43,558 nt of DNA, from the NCBI GenBank assembly GCA_014239255.1, contig JAAZZE010000013.1:1-43558 (forward strand), read 5' to 3'. Under the pieces are notes generated by a model. The model saw only the letters and a list, made by a program, of their open reading frames with translations, had not been told where the DNA came from and made no database searches. The position numbers and the translations under genes are program-made. The stretch is from Gammaproteobacteria bacterium (GTDB lineage Bacteria; Pseudomonadota; Gammaproteobacteria; Arenicellales; UBA868). This document shows positions 1 through 8,743 of this stretch, piece by piece (position 1 is the stretch's first letter; each line of letters starts with the position of its first letter).

Positions 1-674
1 GCGCCAGAGCCCCAGAATACGGCAATATGGGGTTTCAATTCGCGGATCTTGTTGATGGCACGCATCTTGCCAGCCCGGGTCGAGAGGACTTCATAGACTT
101 GGTCCGCAGGCACGCCGTCTGCCATTAGCGCCGGCTCAAGCGCACCGTCCACATTGTTCGCGCGGTAGGCACGGGTCCCGGGGAATTTTTCAACGTCAAA
201 AAAGTCTGCCCAAGAATTTGGGGCAGTGGCGCTGCCGGGTTCACCATATTTCTCAGTGTTCCATGCCATGACGGTGGCAAACACGTCGGAGCCGACACAG
301 TAATCGGTGTATAGGTTCGGATAAAAGTCCGAAACATCAACAACACTGTAGTCAATCTTTTCCAGACAACCCTCGGCAGCTGCAGCAGCTGCACCACCAG
401 AACCGGTTACCACGAGATCCCAGATGACCGAACCGGATTGAACCTGCAAGCAGGTTTTCGACATACTGGCTCCAGACTCCCGATTAATTTCGATGCCAGT
501 GTTCTTGGATGCATCATTGAATAGTGCATTATCCTGCGCGGCACCATAAGTGCCACCCCAAGATACTACGGTAATCGGTTCTGCGATCACGACGCTTGAC
601 ACCAACATGGCCGCGGCAATACCGATAACGGTCTGCCCCGTTTTCCTTGCAAAAATCTTGTTGCGAAATTTCAT
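1..674 (-). CDS. ABC transporter periplasmic substrate-binding protein, polyamine (PotD/PotF) type, 3' end outside window
   Basis: The reading frame stays open from an ATG at 674 to the left edge, giving about 224 residues. The start follows a good ribosome binding site (GGAGGAAT on the minus strand). The N-terminus is a classic signal peptide: KFRNK, then a hydrophobic stretch, then a cleavage region near SSVVIAEP. The mature protein opens with TVVSWGGTYGAAQDNAL, followed later by WDLVVTGSGG and NSWADFFDVEKFPG, the pattern of spermidine/putrescine-type binding proteins (COG0687). It should capture a cationic or amino compound in the periplasm. Permease and ATPase genes are presumably downstream, beyond the edge. 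A probable MocR operator lies upstream at 786-833. The family call is fairly firm; the ligand is not known. Confidence 0.8.
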   Translation of the reverse strand, partial: MKFRNKIFARKTGQTVIGIAAAMLVSSVVIAEPITVVSWGGTYGAAQDNALFNDASKNTGIEINRESGASMSKTCLQVQSGSVIWDLVVTGSGGAAAAAAEGCLEKIDYSVVDVSDFYPNLYTDYCVGSDVFATVMAWNTEKYGEPGSATAPNSWADFFDVEKFPGTRAYRANNVDGALEPALMADGVPADQVYEVLSTRAGKMRAINKIRELKPHIAVFWGSG

Positions 675-785
675 AACTTATTCCTCCGTCTCTGTGATGA
701 TCTGGTTCTGGCCCGTTTAATTTTGTCGCTCAGTCGCTAGGAATGCTGGCCTGGCAATCCTAAGCAGAATCTAGTCTGCTTTGTA

Positions 786-833
786 GAATGGTATTAGCAA
801 AAGGTCCATTCTCAACAATCTATCATACCAATT
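786..833. promoter_or_regulatory. Putative MocR operator, copy A (upstream of the binding-protein gene)
   Basis: This 48-bp stretch matches 3367-3414 at 35 of 48 positions with no gap. Shared blocks are ATGG (788-791), AAGGTCCATT (801-810) and CATACCAATT (824-833), all with identical spacing. GGTCCATT and TACCAATT recur 23 bp apart, about two helical turns, as expected for a dimeric regulator binding direct half-sites. It lies 112-160 bp upstream of the binding-protein start. Operator function is inferred from the duplication and from the second copy sitting beside the mocR gene. Confidence 0.6.
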
Positions 834-884
834 CACTGAGCCTGCCACTTTTTCAATGTCAGGACTGGGTTTTGGGTAATGATC

Positions 885-2180
885 TCAGATATTCATGCGA
901 TCGCGCCATCGGTGCCAGGCAACCGCTGTGGCCAAAAACCACGGCTTGCCGGTATACAGTGGTCGGGTCTGAAATTTGACACCGTCGAAACCTGTTTGAC
1001 CCGCTTTTGTGCCCAGCAGTTTCTGCCCCACTCGCATACCCAGATAACTGGCCATCGATACGCCCGATCCACAATAACCCATGGCATAGTAAATACCATC
1101 ATGCCTGCCCACATGGGCCAGCGTATCGAAGGTATAGGCCACATAGCCCATCCAGCTGTGACTCACTCTCGTTGTCTCAAGGTCCGGAAAGATTTGTACC
1201 AGGTTGCGTTTGAGCAGTAACGCACTTCTACGGGTGTCGGTCTCAGAGCTGGAGACCCGGCCACCGAAGATAATCCGAGTCCGATCTGGCGAGGGGCGGT
1301 AGTAGAACACCACCTTGCGGGTGTCACTGACAATTCTGTCTTTAGGCATCAACCGATTCATGAGTTCTGGTTCAAGTACTTCGGTGGCAATCATATAACT
1401 GCCGATGGGGATTACTCGCCTTCTTTGCCATGGTGTGAGCGATCCCGTATAACCATTGGTGGCAATGATTACATCCCTTGCGTGTAATCGACCCCGCGGA
1501 GTATCCACAACAAATCCCCGGCCAGATCTGTCTATCTTTCCAGCAGGGCAATGAGGTATGACACTGGCGCCGGCGGTTAAAACGCGATCCATAAGTTTCT
1601 GGTGATAGCGCGCCGGATCGATCGAGGCATGATTCTCAAATACCACGCCGCCATGATAAACATCGGTGCCAAGTTCGCGCTGTTGTTCAGGGCGGCCTAC
1701 GACATAACAGGGTACCTCGAGCCCTTCAGGCTGATGTTGCACCGACTCGACGAGCTTTTTGAACTGGGTGGAATTATGGGCGGCATGGAAACGGCCGGGG
1801 ACCTTGAAATCACAGGATAACTGTTCGGATCCTACAAACTCCTGCATCCATTCAAGCGCATTGTGCCCCTCCTTGATGATATTGAAAGCTGTCTTTGCGT
1901 CATGCTTTCGGCTGAGCTCCGCCAGTCCAGGTTTTATACTGGTGCTGATCTGCCCACCATTGCGGGAACTGCAGCCATAACCGGCGTCCTTTGCATCGAG
2001 CACCACTGTCGAGCGTCCTGCTCGGGCCGTCACCAGTGCGGCATTCAGGCCGGTATAGCCAGAGCCGATAATGGCGACATCGGCTTCGGAAGGTGGAGCA
2101 GTGTCCTTGGCTGACGGCCGCGGCGTACGTTCCCACCAATAGGGCTCCAACTTGTAATCCGATGTGAATAGTCCGTCCAT
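885..2180 (-). CDS. FAD-dependent amine/amino-acid oxidoreductase (DAO family, PuuB-like)
   Basis: About 431 residues. Near the N-terminus is a dinucleotide-binding motif, VAIIGSGYTGLNAAL, then GYGCSSRNGGQ, the signature of DAO-family flavoproteins such as gamma-glutamylputrescine oxidase and related amine oxidases. The C-terminus carries the usual second FAD segment (YYAMGYCGSGVSMASYLG). It would oxidise a C-N bond and release an aldehyde or oxo acid plus ammonia. The frame also allows GTG at 2195 and ATG at 2189, but the ATG at 2180 has GGTGGGG about 9 nt upstream and precedes the usual 'Y-W' N-terminal segment, so I prefer it. It follows the enolase-superfamily gene with almost no gap, indicating one transcript. 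The substrate cannot be read from sequence; a polyamine or N-methylated amino acid fits the adjacent transporter. Confidence 0.85.
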   Translation of the reverse strand: MDGLFTSDYKLEPYWWERTPRPSAKDTAPPSEADVAIIGSGYTGLNAALVTARAGRSTVVLDAKDAGYGCSSRNGGQISTSIKPGLAELSRKHDAKTAFNIIKEGHNALEWMQEFVGSEQLSCDFKVPGRFHAAHNSTQFKKLVESVQHQPEGLEVPCYVVGRPEQQRELGTDVYHGGVVFENHASIDPARYHQKLMDRVLTAGASVIPHCPAGKIDRSGRGFVVDTPRGRLHARDVIIATNGYTGSLTPWQRRRVIPIGSYMIATEVLEPELMNRLMPKDRIVSDTRKVVFYYRPSPDRTRIIFGGRVSSSETDTRRSALLLKRNLVQIFPDLETTRVSHSWMGYVAYTFDTLAHVGRHDGIYYAMGYCGSGVSMASYLGMRVGQKLLGTKAGQTGFDGVKFQTRPLYTGKPWFLATAVAWHRWRDRMNI

Positions 2181-2198
2181 TTTGATCATCCCCACCTG

Positions 2199-3299
2199 TC
2201 AGTCTAAGGCGCTGATCTGGTAGCTTGATCGCTCGAGCCAGTCGGGGTTGATCGCAACCCCCCAGCCCGGACCCTCAGGGATCTGCACTTTGCCGTCTTT
2301 GGCAACGAGAACCGGGTCGTAAAGGCCTTCCTGCCAGGGATAGTAGTCCGCACCCTCAATGGAAAATTCAACATAGGGGCCGGCTGCCTTGATAGCGCCC
2401 ATCAGATGCAGGGTAAAAACCGTGACCAGTGAAAGATTGGCTGAGTGTGGGGTACATGGCAGGCCGCTTGTTAACGCCAGTTCCGCTACCTGGAGACTAC
2501 GACTTATTCCACCGAGATAACAGATATCCGGTTGTAGAACATTCACGACGCCCATGGCTGCCATACGGCGCCAGGTAGCCAGATCACAGTCCTGCTCTCC
2601 CCCGGTGACATCTATATCCAATGAGTTGGTCACCTGTTGGGTCCACTCGAGCTCCCAGTAGGGGCACGGCTCCTCATAGTGGCAATAGCCATAGTCCTCG
2701 AGCAGATGGCCAACCTCGATGGCACGATCAACGGTATAGCAACTGTTGGCATCTGCCAGCAGATCGACATCATCGCCCAGCACCCTGCGCACTTTCGGTA
2801 CCACGGCTTCGGTGCGACCTTCAGACTCGTCGACATTGTGGCCGAATTCACTTCCGACCCTGATTTTGAAAGCATCGTAACCGTGGATATCGCGCAGCCT
2901 GGCAAGCCGGTCCGCCTCATCTTCTGCACTGATATCGCGTCGCATGCTGGAGGCATAGACCCGGATCGGCCGCGGGGTGCCTCCCAGCAATTCACAGACG
3001 CTCTTGTTTTCAAATTTGCCGTACAGATCCCAGATCGCAGTATCCAATCCACCCATGGCGCGGCGCAGGTAAGAGCCTGGAAACTTGTGCTCGCGCTCGG
3101 GGATCAACTGTATCAAGCGGCCTAGCTCGGCAATATCCGCGCCCAGGGCATAGGGTGCCACTTGCCGGTGTAATACCAATGATGAGATATCCGAGTGGTA
3201 GCTCGAAACCTGCCCCCAGCCTTGATGGCCACCCTCGGTGGTGACCCGAACAAATCCAACAAATTCTGTGCTGAAGGTTTCTATACTTTGGATTTTCAT
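2199..3299 (-). CDS. Mandelate racemase/muconate lactonizing enzyme family protein (enolase superfamily)
   Basis: With the start at MKIQSIETF the protein has 366 residues; an in-frame upstream start at 3335 is less likely. It shows the two-domain enolase-superfamily layout. The barrel carries K145-I-R147, metal ligands D183 (LADAN), E209 or E210 (HYEEP) and E235 (GGEQ), and a His-Asp dyad made by D258 ([10 protein letters not shown]) and H285 (TPHSAN). That is the mandelate-racemase subgroup arrangement, used by racemases/epimerases and acid-sugar dehydratases acting on a proton next to a carboxylate. It lies upstream of, and is almost fused in transcript with, the FAD oxidoreductase, so it may epimerise the compound that enzyme oxidises. 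It is divergent from mocR with a shared intergenic region containing operator copy B. Exact reaction unknown. Confidence 0.85.
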   Translation of the reverse strand: MKIQSIETFSTEFVGFVRVTTEGGHQGWGQVSSYHSDISSLVLHRQVAPYALGADIAELGRLIQLIPEREHKFPGSYLRRAMGGLDTAIWDLYGKFENKSVCELLGGTPRPIRVYASSMRRDISAEDEADRLARLRDIHGYDAFKIRVGSEFGHNVDESEGRTEAVVPKVRRVLGDDVDLLADANSCYTVDRAIEVGHLLEDYGYCHYEEPCPYWELEWTQQVTNSLDIDVTGGEQDCDLATWRRMAAMGVVNVLQPDICYLGGISRSLQVAELALTSGLPCTPHSANLSLVTVFTLHLMGAIKAAGPYVEFSIEGADYYPWQEGLYDPVLVAKDGKVQIPEGPGWGVAINPDWLERSSYQISALD

Positions 3300-3366
3300 G
3301 TTCCGCATCAGCCTACGCTCGTCGGGATCTCGCAACCACCGTGTTTAAGGTGCGAGTGGGACATAG

Positions 3367-3414
3367 AAATGGCTTGCACATAAGGTCCATTTCGAATAAT
3401 TTAACATACCAATT
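3367..3414. promoter_or_regulatory. Putative MocR operator, copy B (mocR/enolase-family intergenic region)
   Basis: Second copy of the 48-bp site at 786-833, same orientation: ATGG (3369-3372), AAGGTCCATT (3382-3391) and CATACCAATT (3405-3414). It lies 20 bp before the mocR ATG at 3434 and 68 bp from the start of the divergent gene. A possible sigma-70 pair, TTGCAC (3374-3379) with TAATTT (3397-3402) and a 17-bp spacer, sits inside it, so a bound regulator would cover its own promoter. ATACCA also resembles the half-site I recall for the MocR-family protein GabR of Bacillus. Promoter and operator roles are inference. Confidence 0.6.
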
Positions 3415-3433
3415 ACTGTCAAATTATAGAGTC

Positions 3434-4969
3434 ATGGTCAAAAGAAGCGCGGGGGCACTGCTGCAGTCTATCGAAATCGACCACGACTCACCCCGTACCT
3501 TAAGCACACAGATCACCATCGCCATCCGCGACATTATCCTTGTGGGTGGCCTGCCAGCGGGGACCCGACTGCCTTCAACCCGCACGCTGGCAAAAGATCT
3601 TAGTGTCTCTCGAACCACGATGGTGGAGACCTTCGAGAGGCTGGTTGCCGAAGGATTGCTAGTCTCGACAACCGGCTCTGGTACATTCGTCAGCGATGCG
3701 GTGGGGACCACGCGGCAGTACAGCGCGCCCTCGGCTGATACCGAGGTAACCGGAATTAAACGACCGTATTTTCCTTCTTTACAGCATCGAGAATTCCTGC
3801 ACCGGTTTGGAGATTCTGGCGATACTGCCGGACAATTAAATGCATTCGGGGAACGGCTGCCCCACCAGGTGCGCGCCTTTACCACCGCTCTGCCGGCGCT
3901 TGATCAATTCCCCCTTGCACTGTGGGCGAGACGGAACTCGAGGCATTGGCGAAACCCAAGGGATATTGTTTTGGGCTACGGGGATCCAGCCGGCTATCCG
4001 CCTTTGCGCCGCGCCATCACCGCCCATCTTAAGGCCACCCACGGAATCAGTTGCGAGCCGGAGCAGCTTTTTGTCACCAATGGCGCCCAGCAGGCATTTC
4101 ATTTTATCGCCTCGGTCATTTTGCAACCGGGAGAAAAGGTTTGGATCGAGAACCCCGGCGCCATCGGTGCTCGTAACGCACTACTCGCAGCGGGCGCCGA
4201 ACTGGTGCCAGTGGGTGTGGATAGCGAAGGCATTATGGTAGAGCAGGGTATCAATAGAGCACCAAACTTCAGATTGGCTTTTGTCACTCCGGTGCATCAA
4301 CAGCCGATGGCTGTCACTATGAGTCTCGCACGGCGTCTTGCATTGCTTGAGGCCGCGGAGCGTGCGAATGCCTGGATTATTGAGGACGACTTTGATGGCG
4401 AGTTTTATTATGGCAGCCATCGCCTGCCAAGCCTGAAGAGTGTGGACCGGAGCGGACGGGTTTTCTATGTCGGAACATTTAGTAAGACCCTGTTTCCGGC
4501 ATTACGGTTGGGCTATTTTCTGGTACCTGAATCCATGGTGGAATTATTTCAGACCGCAATATTGGCCTATGTTTCGGGCGCGCCTTCAAACCCCCAGGCT
4601 GTGGTCGCAGACTTCATGGAAGAAGGCCACTATGCCACCCATATTCGTCGCATGCGCAAGATATATTTGGAGCGTTACGAGGTGTTCCTGGACTGCTCCA
4701 GACAGCGCCTTGACGGCCTGCTGGATATCGAACCCACTGACGCGGGCCTGCACACCATTGGTAACCTGCAATGCGGATTGATCGATACCGACGTGGCAGC
4801 CCGTGCCGAGAAGCACAACATCACAGTCACACCCATTCGCCGTTTTTGCATCAGCGATACCGATGTCAATGGCCTGTTACTGGGGTTCAGTGGCATTGAT
4901 CAGTCGGCTATTAAGGCTGGCGTGACCACGTTGGCCAGGGTACTGGAAACCCAGGCATCCAGAATATGA
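3434..4969 (+). CDS. MocR-family PLP-dependent transcriptional regulator (GntR HTH + aminotransferase fold)
   Basis: 511 residues from the ATG at 3434; the frame extends upstream to 3341 but that part lies over the operator and looks untranslated. Residues about 20-85 form a GntR winged helix (AGTRLPSTRTLAKDLSVSR, then GLLVSTTGSGTFVS). The rest is a class-I aminotransferase fold with GYGDPAGYPPLR, TNGAQQAF, IIEDDFDGEF and the PLP-binding lysine Lys351 in TFSKTLFPALRLGY. MocR proteins use PLP or a PLP-amine adduct as the effector signal and usually control an adjacent amine, vitamin or amino-acid pathway. Here the neighbours are the amine oxidase, the enolase-family enzyme and the transporter, each preceded by or sharing a copy of the repeated site. 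The target call is inferred; the family call is firm. Confidence 0.92.
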   Translation: MVKRSAGALLQSIEIDHDSPRTLSTQITIAIRDIILVGGLPAGTRLPSTRTLAKDLSVSRTTMVETFERLVAEGLLVSTTGSGTFVSDAVGTTRQYSAPSADTEVTGIKRPYFPSLQHREFLHRFGDSGDTAGQLNAFGERLPHQVRAFTTALPALDQFPLALWARRNSRHWRNPRDIVLGYGDPAGYPPLRRAITAHLKATHGISCEPEQLFVTNGAQQAFHFIASVILQPGEKVWIENPGAIGARNALLAAGAELVPVGVDSEGIMVEQGINRAPNFRLAFVTPVHQQPMAVTMSLARRLALLEAAERANAWIIEDDFDGEFYYGSHRLPSLKSVDRSGRVFYVGTFSKTLFPALRLGYFLVPESMVELFQTAILAYVSGAPSNPQAVVADFMEEGHYATHIRRMRKIYLERYEVFLDCSRQRLDGLLDIEPTDAGLHTIGNLQCGLIDTDVAARAEKHNITVTPIRRFCISDTDVNGLLLGFSGIDQSAIKAGVTTLARVLETQASRI

Positions 4970-5447
4970 CCTAGGGTTGCCTCATTGTCGATGCAGGTTT
5001 GACGGGTCCCGTGCTCGACAACATTCCGACAAAAACTGTTACAAAGTGTTGCTGTTTGAGGATGGTAGTGACGACTTCAGTTGCGACGATGGCCGCCTAT
5101 CGACTCTAACTTTTTTAATTCTTGCGCCATCTGTTTCGTTTTACTGATTACCACGACGTTTTCTTACTGTTTCAGGTATTTGGAAAATACACGAATCTGG
5201 GCACGTGATTGGTGTACGCATAAATACCAGAAGTTATCTGAACAAGCTGCAACGCACGATCAGCGCAAACTAGGAGGAGTGGGATAAGTCAATTGGAACC
5301 GGTCAGGATTCCGGCAGATCACGGAAAGGCTGCAGGTCTTGGGCGGGTGGGGTGCCCCACCCAAGGACTGTCATTTTGAGGTGATCTGAGCGTTTTTGAT
5401 CAGAGCCGAAAGTTCATTATCCTTAACAACTCAGAGGGGTGTTATTT
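4970..5447. other. 478-bp gap between mocR and ypjD (convergent ends)
   Basis: I see no convincing gene here. A 68-codon open frame at 5081-5287 has no ribosome binding site and an unpatterned, Cys/Phe/Trp-rich product, so I leave it out. The only clear structure is the GC-rich palindrome at 5345-5362. The base composition is similar to other non-coding gaps in the window. Confidence 0.5.
5345..5362. terminator. Perfect GC-rich hairpin between convergent mocR and ypjD
   Basis: GGGTGGGG (5345-5352) and CCCCACCC (5355-5362) are exact reverse complements around TG, so in practice a 7-bp stem with a four-base loop. CTT/AAG flanks can extend the stem with a bulge. It lies between two convergent genes, where a bidirectional terminator would fit, but no T-run follows on either strand, so it is not a canonical intrinsic terminator. 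Confidence 0.3.
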
Positions 5448-6257
5448 TCAGGAACTTAGCATGACCTCCAGGACAAACCGGGTTCCGAAATAGCCCAATG
5501 CCAAAAGAGCGAATCCGGCACCTGTCCACAGAACAGCGACACGCCCGCGCCAGCCAAAAAAAAGCCGGCCAGATATAAGGATTACAAGGCTGAGCCACGC
5601 CAGCAGTGCCAGCAACGTATGGTGGTTAAACAAAAAGGCATTGCCGAACAATTGCCCAGACGAAAGCGCACCGCTCACCAGCGTAATACTTAGGAGTGTG
5701 AATCCGATGTACACCAGTTGGAATAAAATGGTTTCCATGGTCTGTATTGGGGGAAGCGCGGAGAAAACCCCCCTGGAGTGCTTTCGTTTGAGACTCCAGT
5801 CCTGGGCGCTAAGGAGCAGTGCCTGAGCCAGCGCAAGACTGAGAAGCGCATAGGCAAGGCCCGCACCGAGGATGTGAGCCAGTCCGGTTGTGCCTTGTAG
5901 TTGAATCGCGTAAGCATCCCCTGGGAAAAGCCAGCCTATAGTGACTCCCAGTGCGGCCGCGGGAAACACTAATACGCCGAGAATATGAACAGGCTGGAGT
6001 AATCGAGCAATCAAGTAAAGGACAACCACGACAAAACCAATCAAGGACAGCGTAGCGCCCAAGGCGAGGTTTATCCCTACGCTAGACAGTCCCAATGGCA
6101 CCAAGCTGAAACCATGAGCACCAACGGCAAGGTAAGCGAGCAGCGTCGTAAATGATCGGTTGCGAGGCGAGTCTGCAGATTCGTTATTCTGGCCAAGAAT
6201 GACGACGGTCGCAGTGAGGTAAAACAGCGCGGCAGTGAGGCTAAACAGACCTGTCAT
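5448..6257 (-). CDS. ypjD: YpjD-like inner-membrane protein of the CcsA/cytochrome c assembly family
   Basis: 269 residues, almost entirely hydrophobic, with about eight predicted membrane segments. The C-terminal half has the family pattern: FNHHTLLALLAWLSLVIL, then FFGWRGRVAVLWTGAGFALL and YFGTRFVLEVML. The conserved histidines near GLAHILGAGLAYALL and FNHHT match the haem-handling CcsA/ResC fold. YpjD's cellular role is not well settled; it is grouped with cytochrome c assembly proteins by homology. Its divergent position beside ffh is the arrangement I associate with many gammaproteobacteria, which supports both the call and the taxonomic placement. About 195 bp separate the two starts, room for two promoters. 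Confidence 0.85.
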   Translation of the reverse strand: MTGLFSLTAALFYLTATVVILGQNNESADSPRNRSFTTLLAYLAVGAHGFSLVPLGLSSVGINLALGATLSLIGFVVVVLYLIARLLQPVHILGVLVFPAAALGVTIGWLFPGDAYAIQLQGTTGLAHILGAGLAYALLSLALAQALLLSAQDWSLKRKHSRGVFSALPPIQTMETILFQLVYIGFTLLSITLVSGALSSGQLFGNAFLFNHHTLLALLAWLSLVILISGRLFFGWRGRVAVLWTGAGFALLALGYFGTRFVLEVMLSS

Positions 6258-6452
6258 GGATCTGTGATGCCATTGATCGGCCCCATGATTCTTGCAACGG
6301 GGACTTTGAATTTCTGATCAGATTCAATGACCATGTAAAATAGATGCTCTTAAGACTTATGATTTCCTGATTTTATCCCAACTGCGTAAGGTTTCATTAC
6401 TGTTTGGCGCCTTAGCAGGCGTTGGACCACGCAGCAATCCTGGACAACAGAT

Positions 6453-7817
6453 ATGTTTCCCCAGCTCAGCGATAGGCTTAAAGCGACTTTTAAGGGCCTA
6501 ACCGGCCGCGGTCGCCTGAATGACGACAACATTCGCGATGCCATGCGCGAGGTGCGTATTGCATTGCTCGAGGCTGATGTGGCGCTTCCAGTGGTTCGAA
6601 CTTTCCTCGAGCGGGTGCGGGCGCGGGCCGCGGGAACAGAAGTGCTCGAGAGTCTTAGCCCGGGCCAGGCGGTGATCAAAGTCGTTCATGACGAACTGGT
6701 CACGTTGATGGGCGAGCGAAACGAAAGCCTTAATCTTGTGTCTCGCCCTCCGGCAGTAATACTGTTGGCGGGACTGCAGGGCGCAGGAAAGACCACCAGT
6801 GCGGCAAAGCTGGCGCGGTTTTTACAAGAGCGGGAAAAAAAGCAGGTATTGCTGACCAGCGTCGATGTCTATAGGCCTGCAGCTATGGAGCAGCTTCGTC
6901 AACTGGCAGATCAGGTCGGCGCCCGTTTTCATGCAAAAGGGAATGATCCAGTCGCGATTGCCACCGATGCCCTGGCTCAGGCACGGGTTGGCGCCGATGA
7001 CGTTTTGATCGTGGATACGGCAGGGCGGTTGCATGTGGATGATGAAATGATGGCCGAGGTTGTCCAGATTCACACGGCCGTAAATCCGGTCGAGACCTTG
7101 TTTGTCGTTGACAGCATGATTGGCCAGGATGCTGTCAATAGTGCGCGTGCCTTTAACGAGGCACTAGCGCTGACGGGAGTTATCCTGACCAAAGCCGACG
7201 GCGATGCGCGCGGTGGTGCAGCGTTGTCAATTCGCGAGGTCACATCAAAACCGATCAAGTTCCTGGGCGTAGGTGAGGCAAGCGATGCGCTGGAAGCGTT
7301 CCACCCCGATAGGGTTGCGTCGCGGATTCTGGGAATGGGAGATGTTGTCGGCCTGGTTGAGGAAGTGCAGCGCAGTGTTGATGAGGGCCAGGCTCAGAAA
7401 ATGGCTCGCAAGCTGAGCAAGGGCAAGGGCTTTGATTTTGAAGACTTTCGCGAACAATTGGTTCAAGTTGAACAGATGGGCGGGCTGGGAGGTTTGATAG
7501 AGAAATTGCCTGGTGCATCGGAACTGCCTGCAGCGGTCCGGGCTCAGGCTGGTGGTGAGGAGACCGGTCGATCGATTGCAATCATTAATTCAATGACCCC
7601 CAGAGAACGTGCTTTTCCGGCGGTGATAAAAGGGTCGCGTAAACGACGCATTGCCACGGGGTCGGGCACTCAGGTGCAGGAGGTCAACCGCCTGCTCAAA
7701 CAGTTTACCCAGATGCAAAAGATGATGAAAAAGGCTAAAGGAAAAGGGGGGCTGGCACGGATGATGGGGCAGATGAAAGGTGCTATGCCGGGCACAGGAA
7801 ATCCGTTTGCCCGTTAA
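6453..7817 (+). CDS. ffh: Signal recognition particle GTPase Ffh (SRP54)
   Basis: 454 residues, the usual length. The N-terminal four-helix domain (MFPQLSDRLKATFKGLTGRG) is followed by the NG GTPase domain, with the P-loop GLQGAGKTTSAAKLA (about residues 106-120), then SVDVYRPAAMEQL, DTAGRLHVD and TKADGDARGGAALS. The Met-rich M domain contains the RNA-binding helix motif GSRKRRIATGSGTQVQEVNRLLKQF and a run of Met/Lys (MQKMMKKAKGKGG). Ffh binds 4.5S RNA and signal sequences emerging from ribosomes and delivers them to FtsY at the membrane. It heads the rpsP-rimM-trmD-rplS group, a conserved translation neighbourhood. I did not find a 4.5S RNA gene in this window. Confidence 0.98.
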   Translation: MFPQLSDRLKATFKGLTGRGRLNDDNIRDAMREVRIALLEADVALPVVRTFLERVRARAAGTEVLESLSPGQAVIKVVHDELVTLMGERNESLNLVSRPPAVILLAGLQGAGKTTSAAKLARFLQEREKKQVLLTSVDVYRPAAMEQLRQLADQVGARFHAKGNDPVAIATDALAQARVGADDVLIVDTAGRLHVDDEMMAEVVQIHTAVNPVETLFVVDSMIGQDAVNSARAFNEALALTGVILTKADGDARGGAALSIREVTSKPIKFLGVGEASDALEAFHPDRVASRILGMGDVVGLVEEVQRSVDEGQAQKMARKLSKGKGFDFEDFREQLVQVEQMGGLGGLIEKLPGASELPAAVRAQAGGEETGRSIAIINSMTPRERAFPAVIKGSRKRRIATGSGTQVQEVNRLLKQFTQMQKMMKKAKGKGGLARMMGQMKGAMPGTGNPFAR

Positions 7818-7902
7818 AGATGGCTACCGGTTTCGGGTTTCAAAGGATAAAAACTATGTTAAAATTGACTGGTTTAACGGATTTTTTAAGAGGAACTATT
7901 AA

Positions 7903-8154
7903 ATGGTGACCATACGGCTCGCCCGTGGCGGCTCCAAAAAGCGCCCGTTTTATTCGATTGTGGTTTCAGATCGCAAGCGGCAACCGCGTGGACGATTTAT
8001 TGAGCGCATCGGTTTCTTTAATCCAATGGCCACCGCCGGCGAAGAAACATTACGACTGGATCGGGAACGTGCGCAATATTGGATTGGCCATGGCGCCCAA
8101 CCCTCGGAACGGGTTGCTACCTTTTTGAAACAGGCCGACACGAAAGCCGCCTGA
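7903..8154 (+). CDS. rpsP: 30S ribosomal protein S16
   Basis: 83 residues, full length for the family. The N-terminus [26 protein letters not shown] and the downstream [12 protein letters not shown] and [19 protein letters not shown] are diagnostic of bS16, an assembly protein of the small subunit body. The ATG at 7903 has AAGAGG 9 nt upstream. First gene of the classic rpsP-rimM-trmD-rplS operon. The 85-bp gap after ffh could hold its own promoter, but I see no good -35/-10 pair. Confidence 0.98.
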   Translation: MVTIRLARGGSKKRPFYSIVVSDRKRQPRGRFIERIGFFNPMATAGEETLRLDRERAQYWIGHGAQPSERVATFLKQADTKAA

Positions 8155-8193
8155 CCCATTGTGTTTGCCGGGGGCGGCGGACTTCAAAAATCG

Positions 8194-8703
8194 ATGCCAG
8201 CACTGGCAGCTCAACCGCTCGTTGTGGGTCAAGTGAGTGGTGTTTTTGGAATTAAAGGATGGGTGCGTGTTTTTGATTACTCGCGTGAGCGCGGCGCGAT
8301 ACTCAGTCATTCGCGATGGCTTTTACGGCAAGGCGAAAAGTGGAAAGAAGTAGCCGTGCTAAACGGACGGCGGCAAGGCAAAGGGGTAGTGGCGCACCTT
8401 GATGGCTGCGACGACCGGGATCAGGCGCTAACGCTGATTGGAATGGATGTTGCAGTAGATCCGAAGTGGCTTGAATCACCCCAGGCTGGGGAATATTTTT
8501 GGTATCAGCTGGAAGGATTGGAAGTCATTAATTTGGCCGGTGAGCCGCTGGGTCGAGTAGATCATCTGATGGAGACTGGTGCTAATGATGTGCTGGTACT
8601 TACTGGAGACCGTGAACGGTTAATTCCTTACGGCCCGGATGTGATTCGGCAAGTCGACTTGGAAACCGGGCAGATCGAGGTGGACTGGGATAAAAATTTC
8701 TGA
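8194..8703 (+). CDS. rimM: Ribosome maturation factor RimM
   Basis: 169 residues from the ATG at 8194; a GTG at 8161 in the same frame would add 11 Gly-rich residues that do not look like the family. N-terminal RimM domain: PLVVGQVSGVFGIKGWVRVFDYS. C-terminal PRC-barrel: YFWYQLEGLEVINLAGEPLGRVDHLMETGANDVL, then LIPYGPDVIRQVDLETG. RimM binds S19 and helps mature the 30S head and process 16S rRNA. It follows rpsP within 40 bp and precedes trmD, as in E. coli. Confidence 0.95.
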   Translation: MPALAAQPLVVGQVSGVFGIKGWVRVFDYSRERGAILSHSRWLLRQGEKWKEVAVLNGRRQGKGVVAHLDGCDDRDQALTLIGMDVAVDPKWLESPQAGEYFWYQLEGLEVINLAGEPLGRVDHLMETGANDVLVLTGDRERLIPYGPDVIRQVDLETGQIEVDWDKNF

Positions 8704-8743
8704 TCGCTCTGGGCAGTTGTGACGTTGGGGACGTAATTTAAGT

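Noticed and set aside
5081-5287. 68-codon ORF between mocR and ypjD
   Set aside because: No ribosome binding site, no recognisable features, and amino-acid use unlike a real protein.
5281-5380. 4.5S SRP RNA gene near ffh (GGTCAGGATTCCGG resembles part of the SRP RNA apical motif)
   Set aside because: The conserved GGAAGGAAGCAGCC core is missing and the surrounding pairing does not fit.
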